This document shows, piece after piece, positions 58,201-64,000 of a DNA stretch of 64,000 nucleotides. The translations under genes and the position numbers were made by a program. Source of the stretch: Amyloporia xantha. Lineage: Eukaryota; Basidiomycota; Agaricomycetes; Polyporales; Adustoporiaceae. Where the stretch lies: NCBI GenBank assembly GCA_036971615.1, contig JAYKKR010000017.1, forward strand, positions 372,001 through 436,000, given 5' to 3'. The notes under the pieces were generated by a model. It was given only the letters and a program-made list of their open reading frames with translations, was not told the DNA's origin and searched no databases. The stretch's first letter is position 1; each line of letters opens with the position of its first letter.

Positions 58201-60077
58201 AATTGGCAACAGCTTCCGCTACGCGCACCGCAATCTCTTCCTTGGAGAAACCGAGAAGAGTGATAAGTTCGTCCCGGGAGTTAGCCTTGAACAAACTCAG
58301 CAAAGCCTTCCAGCCGGCAGACATTTCCCGAGGCTGTTGCTCCAACTGCGAACTTTTCTCCGCGGCGAAAGTGCTCAGCGCATCACTCTCAACTGCAGCC
58401 TGCAACTTCGCCGCACGGTCGGTAATGTTGGCTTCCGTGACCACTTTGCGGATGTGCACGACGCTGCTCTGGGTCTTCCCATGTGCCGAGGGCAAATTCG
58501 ACACACTGACGAGCTTGCCCCCGTATCCGAACGAACTCGAGGTGGGGCGGCGAAGCCACTTCGGCGGGGTCTTCAATGACAGCGTCGCTTGCGACGCACG
58601 GGAGAAGCCCGGCGCACCAAAAACATCGGAGCCATCAGGTTGGGGAGTGGCAGGGGCCAGCCCGCCCGAGTCATTCGTCGACTGAATGGAGTGGATGCCG
58701 ATCGTGCCATCAAACAGGGCAGTCGCGAACAGGTCCGGGTTGCGGGGACACCACTGCACCTGGAATGCCCAGTTATCTGCTGAGGGTAGCTATTCCAATG
58801 CGTCAGTCACCGTGGATTGCGGACAACCACGAATGATGACGTACCTCCCCAATGATCTCGGACGTCTGGGGATTCCAGCACAACGCTCGGTTATCCTTGC
58901 CGCACGAGAGTAGTAAATCAGGATCTTGCTTGCACCATGACAAGGAAAGAACACCCTTCTCGTGCCCTGTCAGAATCTGCACTGTGCGTCAGCGCTCCGG
59001 CAGTGGAGATTAAATACCGAGCGCAGTACCTTTTCAGGCGCGCGGGCGTTACGCAAGTCCCAAACCATAATGATTGGAGACGTGTCGTCCTCTGAGGACG
59101 TTACGAGTCGCGTAGCCTACCACAGGAGAGTAAGTAGTGTGAATGTGAGAAAAAAGACTTGGACAAACATTGTCTGGATGCCAAGCAACATCACTCATTC
59201 CTCTCCGTCCACCCATGGCCATACCAGCTGCACCGAATCCTTGCACACCGCCTGCTAGCGTCCCGGCACCTCCACCGTATGCGAGCGCGGCGACTTCGCG
59301 CTTCCCTCTGAGATCCCACACGACTGTGTAGCCGGTGCTACTAGACGCTGCGAGCGCATATTGAACGTGATGGTTCCATGCGAGAGCGGTGATCTCGTCG
59401 AGTTTCGTGCTGCGAGTGCCTGGCGAATAAGGCTTACTCGGATCCTTAAGATCCCAAATATATATCTGTAACTAGTCAGGAAACGCGCCATTCTGCCAGT
59501 GGCATGTTCATACCTCGCCATTCACCGCACCAGAAGAAAATAGGTTCGTCTGGATGGGGTTGAAATCGAGTCCGCGGATCGGACCCGTGTGCGTCTTATT
59601 GCGCAGTATGAGGGACGCAGAAGGACTGGTAGACTATGTTACCGGCGAAGCGACGCGTCGTGGCAATCCTAAGCACTCACTCTGCATTGGCAAGGATCGA
59701 CGAAGGGTCCCAGATATCTAGTTCGCCGTTCTCCATGCCAGCTACGAGGACGCCGCGAGCGCGTCCACCGTCTGCATAGCCCCAAGCCAGGCGGTTGAAC
59801 CTGTCATGTTCCCTTTTTGTCAGAATATCACACCTTTCACAGAGCACAATGCGCACCTGGAGGTTGTCGTTACAGAGGATGTTGGCCCTACTTGACCTTC
59901 CCCGCCAAGGTCATACTGAGTTTTGTCCAAGAAATCCGGTGCCCATATCTCGAGTTGGCCATTGTTGCTAAAGGACTCGTCCAGTGCACCCGCGACGGTT
60001 CCGGTTGCCAGCAACGGCAGAGACGGCGAGGGCGACCAGGCAAAAGTTGAGGTCCTATGAATTTCTTTGAGCTTCAT
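55210..60077 (-). CDS. SEC31: COPII outer-coat protein Sec31
   Basis: Sec31 and Sec13 form the outer cage of COPII vesicles leaving the ER. The start [18 protein letters not shown] is at 60077. The first kilobase and a half encodes a WD40 propeller in several exons ([119 protein letters not shown]). One very large exon, 58759 leftward to about 55560, covers the Sec13-binding and helical region and a long proline- and glutamine-rich segment that in yeast contacts Sec23 and stimulates Sar1 GTPase. Two small exons close the protein: [20 protein letters not shown] after a 53-nt intron and [14 protein letters not shown] at the end. Confidence 0.95.
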
Positions 60078-60717
60078 GGTATAGAATACAGGGTGGGTCG
60101 ACTTAGGCAGGAGCCTTCAGCCTGGAGATGGACGACGTGTCTATCGTCATTTAGGACGGTAAGTACTTACTTTACCACCAGATTCCATTTTAGTCTTGCA
60201 ATATCAAATTATTTAAAATTGACATGTACATCGTTGGCGATCCATTACGGTCGGACGACTGGAACTCTCTTCGTACTATTCATTACACACAGAGAAAGCT
60301 ACCCAAGTATCGTCGTCGTTGATCGAAGGAATACAATCAATGTAGAAAGTATCATTTCAATGGCTATGTTTATCTCTTGCCTATTTGTGTAAAATCTCAC
60401 TCCCAATGGCACTCCAGGATCCAGATCAATGCGCGTGTAGGAGAGAGGATTTGCCAGCCTGAGTTCACTGGCGGAGATTGTCCGCGTGTTCCATAGTGGT
60501 GAATAGAGGTGGAGAACAGTACAACGCGAGTACGACACACCTCTCGCTTGGCTCTCTTAGCGCGCAGCCTAGGTTCAGGTTCGTTGTCGGACGATCGTTT
60601 CTTCAATGACTCTTTTGAGTCCGCAAAACACTACGGATAAATTTATTTCATTGCCCGTAAGTCCTTGTAACTGCTGGTCAATCCCACTGTACTCACCGGC
60701 AACTGCAGCAGCTTTGC
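60078..60717. other. SEC31 promoter and 3' flank of the small orphan
   Basis: 640 bp, AT-rich near 60190-60370. No supported gene; short frames only. Confidence 0.4.
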
Positions 60718-61278
60718 TTAATCTATCGGCTCGTACTTCCTCTTTGAACTGCCAGCCTCCGCAGCCTCTTGGTTCCCCCTAGCTCTCTTTGACGGTGCAG
60801 AACTGGACGTCTTCTCTTTGGTTCTAGCGCGTCCAGTACTTGAGGGAAGCTTGATCCTCGAAATTGGCTCGTCCTGATCCTCCCTGGGAGGTACCGGCTC
60901 ATATTCGATTTCCTTTCCCAGCCCATAGAACTCTTGTACACGCCCCTCCTCAGCTGCATCAAATCCCTTGGCCTTCAACCACTCCATCACTGTGACAATG
61001 TCCTCCTCTCGCTGCGCACGCATTTGCTCGACAGAGAACCCCCACCGAGCTTTCACGCACTGACGCCAAATCATGCGCGAATTGCACTTTATTTTGCCTC
61101 CGGGGATAGGGTCTAAGAGCTTCTTCTTGTCCTCCATTGCATTTGTGATGCCGTCGACAGGGTTTTTGCCATGGTTGCATCCGGGCAAATTGGGTAAATC
61201 GTGCGCAGTTAAGTCGTAACGTAGCCGCCATCGGGCGAGTTCATGTTCGCTACAGTGGTGAAAATGCGCTTCGCTCAA
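60718..61278 (-). CDS. Orphan 186-residue protein
   Basis: A single open frame from ATG 61278 to stop 60718. The N-terminal half is His/Cys-containing (AHFHHCSEHELARWRLRY, LPNLPGCNHGK) followed by SRMIWRQCVKARWGFSVEQM and a helical acidic segment. The C-terminal third is low-complexity, with basic patches (PSKRARG, SSKRKYEPID) that could direct it to the nucleus. I do not recognise the family. The composition is protein-like and the frame is unspliced, which is unusual in this window, so an upstream exon may be missing. Confidence 0.55.
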   Translation of the reverse strand: MSEAHFHHCSEHELARWRLRYDLTAHDLPNLPGCNHGKNPVDGITNAMEDKKKLLDPIPGGKIKCNSRMIWRQCVKARWGFSVEQMRAQREEDIVTVMEWLKAKGFDAAEEGRVQEFYGLGKEIEYEPVPPREDQDEPISRIKLPSSTGRARTKEKTSSSAPSKRARGNQEAAEAGSSKRKYEPID

Positions 61279-62044
61279 GCACGAATATATAGGAAAGAGC
61301 TTGATGCGAGTACGATTCGGTCGATGCCTTGCACAAAAAGTCTGCTAATGGAAATGCAACGAGTTCATCAGAATTCCATACTTCCGGAACTGGTCTCTCA
61401 TTAGTTCAAATTAGTTCAATATGATTTATCTGTGCTCCAGTCAAAAATTCAGCCGCTTGATATCAATCCAATCCACGAGCAGTATTCGGCTATGGTGATT
61501 TTTCAGCAATCGAGCGTGGTATACCAGATGAACGAAGATCGCCTTGACTCCGGAAAAGTTCGCAATGAACGGCGACGAGGGTCATTTCCGGGACACAGTG
61601 ACCGTCGTTCCATCCCCCCAAATGGTCGTTATCGCCTCAATGATCCTATCCACGTCATATAAAGAGTCGCGTAATGGATCACAGCTTCAAATCAGGGTCC
61701 AGCTTGATGCTGCCGTTGCAGCGCGTCGGATGCAACAACTGCATAGTTCTCTGCGTGCCGTGCTGTTCATGCAGACTGTAAACACTGGAGGTCGCTCGTC
61801 AGTGGCACTGTTACGCATAAACATATTTCGCCAGCATATGTATGCAGTTCCGTGCAGCATTGCATGTCAAGAAGTTTGTAATTTTGTTGAGCGTCGAAGG
61901 AGCTCTGGGATCCTGTCAAGCCCATGGCATCATACACTTATGGCGGATACGATGGCCACATAGATTGAACATGGACTACTGTACAAGCAATGCTTTACTT
62001 CCTCGAAAAATAGGCGGCAGGACTGTGTTTCATGGGCTAACGCC
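61279..62044. other. Intergenic, 766 bp
   Basis: Holds a 139-codon rightward frame (61544-61963) with no recognisable content and no splice partners; I do not call it a gene. No repeat stands out. Confidence 0.4.
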
Positions 62045-63014
62045 TTACTTCTGCAAGTGTGCAAACCGCTTCTTGAACGCCTCCGTAACATATTCCTGGG
62101 TTACAGAGACATAAGTCACTCCATATCCTTGGAAAACTGGAAGAATAACAAGCCAACACACCTCGTCGAAAGTCGCCTTAAAAGTCGGCCTGGCCTGGAG
62201 ATCCTCCCAATACTTCGAGAATCGCGCAAAGCGTGGCTCGGCAAGCTTCGCAAGGACATTCTGCCCTTCCCCCTGAGGGTAGCCGCCAATGTTGTTCTTT
62301 AACGAAACGAACGCCCGCGCCAGGAACGGCGCAAGCGCGATGTCCGCAATCGAATACTCGCCTATGGCATAGCCTTGCGCGGGCAGTAGTCCCTGGACGG
62401 CCTCTACGGCCGCGAGGAAATTATCGACGGTAGCCTCAGGCTTTCCCTGGAAGAACCCTTGCCATGCGGGGACAAGCTTGGAAGAGACGACCTCGATGAA
62501 GAAACGGCTCTTGGCACGGAGAACGGGGTCGGACGGTAGAAGATGTGCCTGTGGGTACAAGTCGGCAACGAACTCGACGAGAACGAGCGATTCGGCGATC
62601 TTAGTCGATTCTGGAGAGGGCTCGTCAGGCGGTACAGCGGGGCCGCCGTACGCAATTGCGGGAACCTGGCAATAAGATAAGGATGTGTCTGTCAATCGCG
62701 AGCCATCATACAAGCGAAACAGTAGTGAATTGCTTGCCTTGCTCGCAGGGTTGACCTTCGGCGCGTACCATGACGGCTTGTTCTGGAGATCAATCTGGTA
62801 CTTGGTGTAATTTGCCTTGGCTTCTTCCAGCGCGATCTCTGCCTACCATGGTGAATCCATTATCAGACCAAGCACGGTTAGGAAACTCGAGAATAATGTA
62901 CACACCCTATGTGCGTAAGGGCAGATCTGACATGATGTAATGAGTTTTTAGACCCGCGTTCAGATAAGTGGGGCCACATACCTTTGCAGTGTACAAAGTG
63001 AGTCTCTCTGGCAT
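62045..63014 (-). CDS. Glutathione S-transferase, omega-like (CPYAHR type)
   Basis: Five exons: 63014-62982, 62926-62906, 62842-62738, 62665-62162, 62095-62045; 237 aa. The thioredoxin-fold N-terminus reads LTLYTAK, ICPYAHR, AEIALEEAKANYTKYQIDL and KPSWYAPKVNPASKVPAIAY. Cys13 in ICPYAHR sits where omega-class enzymes carry their catalytic cysteine, so deglutathionylation or reductase-type chemistry is more likely than classical conjugation. The helical C-terminal domain follows (ESLVLVEFVADLYPQAHLLP, YSIADIALAPFLARAF, RFARFSKYWEDLQARPTFK). Wood-decay fungi have many such enzymes, linked to detoxifying lignin- and wood-derived compounds; the role here is inferred from that. Intron 3 is GC-AG (GCAAGC donor at 62737). 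Confidence 0.93.
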
Positions 63015-64000
63015 GATGGTTATGCTGAGCGTTGGTGATCGCAACAGTTGAAGATGAAAGCTGTACAAATAGCAAGCCCTGGGTTATATACATCGGCTGG
63101 CATGTTTGTAAGCACTTCCTGAGTAGATAAGCACTTCCTGGTTAATAAGCTCATCGCCAATATTGTCGCAATCTTCTCTGACAGCAGAGCAATCCACGGT
63201 CATAGAAGGTCATGAGGCATGACCCGTAACCATAACCCTAGAATAGGTATAGCGAGCAATCCGCCACAATCGATACCATCGGCACAATCCCGTGGGCCGG
63301 GTCGAAGTGCACTCAGCAAATCAACATTACGCGACCAAGCAGTCTATATTCAACTTCTTGTCTCCTTGATGTTCACCTATGTAGCACGGCACCGCCCCTA
63401 GTCTTAAATTCGTTAGGTGAAGGCGATGCTAGCGCTCCGGACCCTCAAGGAACAAGAGATGTTGCTGCGCTCGGCAGCCCGGCTGGCATTGAGCACAAAC
63501 CAGGAACAGCCATGCACGGAAGCCTTGTGCCACCTCATATCGTTTTGAGGCGCCTCGAAAATGGCTTTGCATGACGTACGACCTTCAAATCGCATAACGT
63601 TGAAATTTAGACTCCACCGGAGCATCAGAGCTCGTCGAGGATAGTTGCCGTGGATCCGAGGATCGGGGCGGCCGCCGCACGGCGCAGATACGGTCGGCAT
63701 CAACTTATATGAACATGTTATTGTTCGTATACCATGATTTGAATTACTTTCTTGCCACGGCGTCCGATATTTAGGAGGATCCGTCTTGACAGTGACCCCG
63801 CCATGCATGATAATTATTTTCGACGGCGGTATTATGTTTCCGCAGTCAGTCGAGTTTGAGGAATTTGCAGATTGTTTCATATTCCATATGTGCCGCCGAC
63901 AAGATCTTCAGGCTTTACCCTTTGCATAGTCAAATGCACTATGTTCACGACTCGTATCTGCAAGTCAATGACGGGATGCCATGGGCGGATAAGGATGGAC
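63015..64000. other. Right-end stretch without a supported gene
   Basis: 986 bp. The nearest part is the GST promoter. A 155-codon leftward frame (63413-63880) has no recognisable content, and its codon choice looks random, so I leave it out. No terminal repeat or RNA gene is seen. Confidence 0.4.

Noticed and set aside
57852..58685. 277-codon rightward open frame
   Set aside because: Antisense to the large Sec31 exon, Ser/Ala-rich shadow.
63413..63880. 155-codon leftward frame near the right end
   Set aside because: No family resemblance, no splice partners, mixed composition; could be chance.

Overview
This window is nuclear DNA from a filamentous basidiomycete, most likely an Agaricomycete (the gene set and intron style fit a wood-decay mushroom). 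The grounds are dense, short introns of about 45-75 nt in nearly every gene, moderately high GC, genes on both strands without operons, and basidiomycete-style versions of ATG18, EXO70, SEC31 and an omega-like glutathione transferase. I rebuilt exon structures by hand from reading frames, GT/AG (and some GC/AG) splice signals and family conservation, so spans are firmer than individual splice sites.

Layout. 0-4 kb: the 3' tail of an unknown gene, ribosomal protein L14 (-), an orphan gene (+) and a 740-bp inverted-repeat element. 4-9 kb: an F-box gene (-) and an UNC93-like membrane protein (-). 9-12 kb: a gene-poor stretch with a small inverted repeat. 12-16.6 kb: the CCAAT-binding subunit NF-YB/HAP3 (-), autophagy protein ATG18 (-) and a disordered orphan (-). 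17-20 kb: tRNA ligase (+). 20.4-29.2 kb: two diverged Enhancer-of-zeste-like CXC-SET genes in opposite orientation on either side of the exocyst gene EXO70. 30-39.7 kb: the dipeptidase DUG1 (-) and spliceosomal helicase BRR2 (+), which share a promoter containing a long perfect-stem hairpin. 40-47.4 kb: a TDG/MUG-type thymine DNA glycosylase (-) and cleavage factor CFT1/CPSF160 (+), also divergent. 47.7-50 kb: an orphan (+). 50-55 kb: a RECQ1-like helicase (-) and GPN2 (+), divergent. 55-60 kb: the COPII coat gene SEC31 (-). 60.7-63 kb: a small orphan (-) and a glutathione transferase (-).

Most genes are housekeeping: translation (RPL14), RNA processing (TRL1, BRR2, CFT1), vesicle traffic (EXO70, SEC31), autophagy (ATG18), RNA polymerase assembly (GPN2), glutathione metabolism (DUG1, GST) and DNA repair (TDG, RECQ). 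They form no single pathway. The least ordinary part is the paired CXC-SET locus. Copy A is AT-rich compared with its surroundings, yet the two copies keep matching intron positions and several identical exon lengths.

Two window-wide patterns also stand out. Single-base shifts in short homopolymers break TRL1, DUG1 (twice) and BRR2, all strongly conserved genes, which points to assembly indels rather than pseudogenes. Five introns must be spliced with GC-AG ends to keep conserved reading frames.
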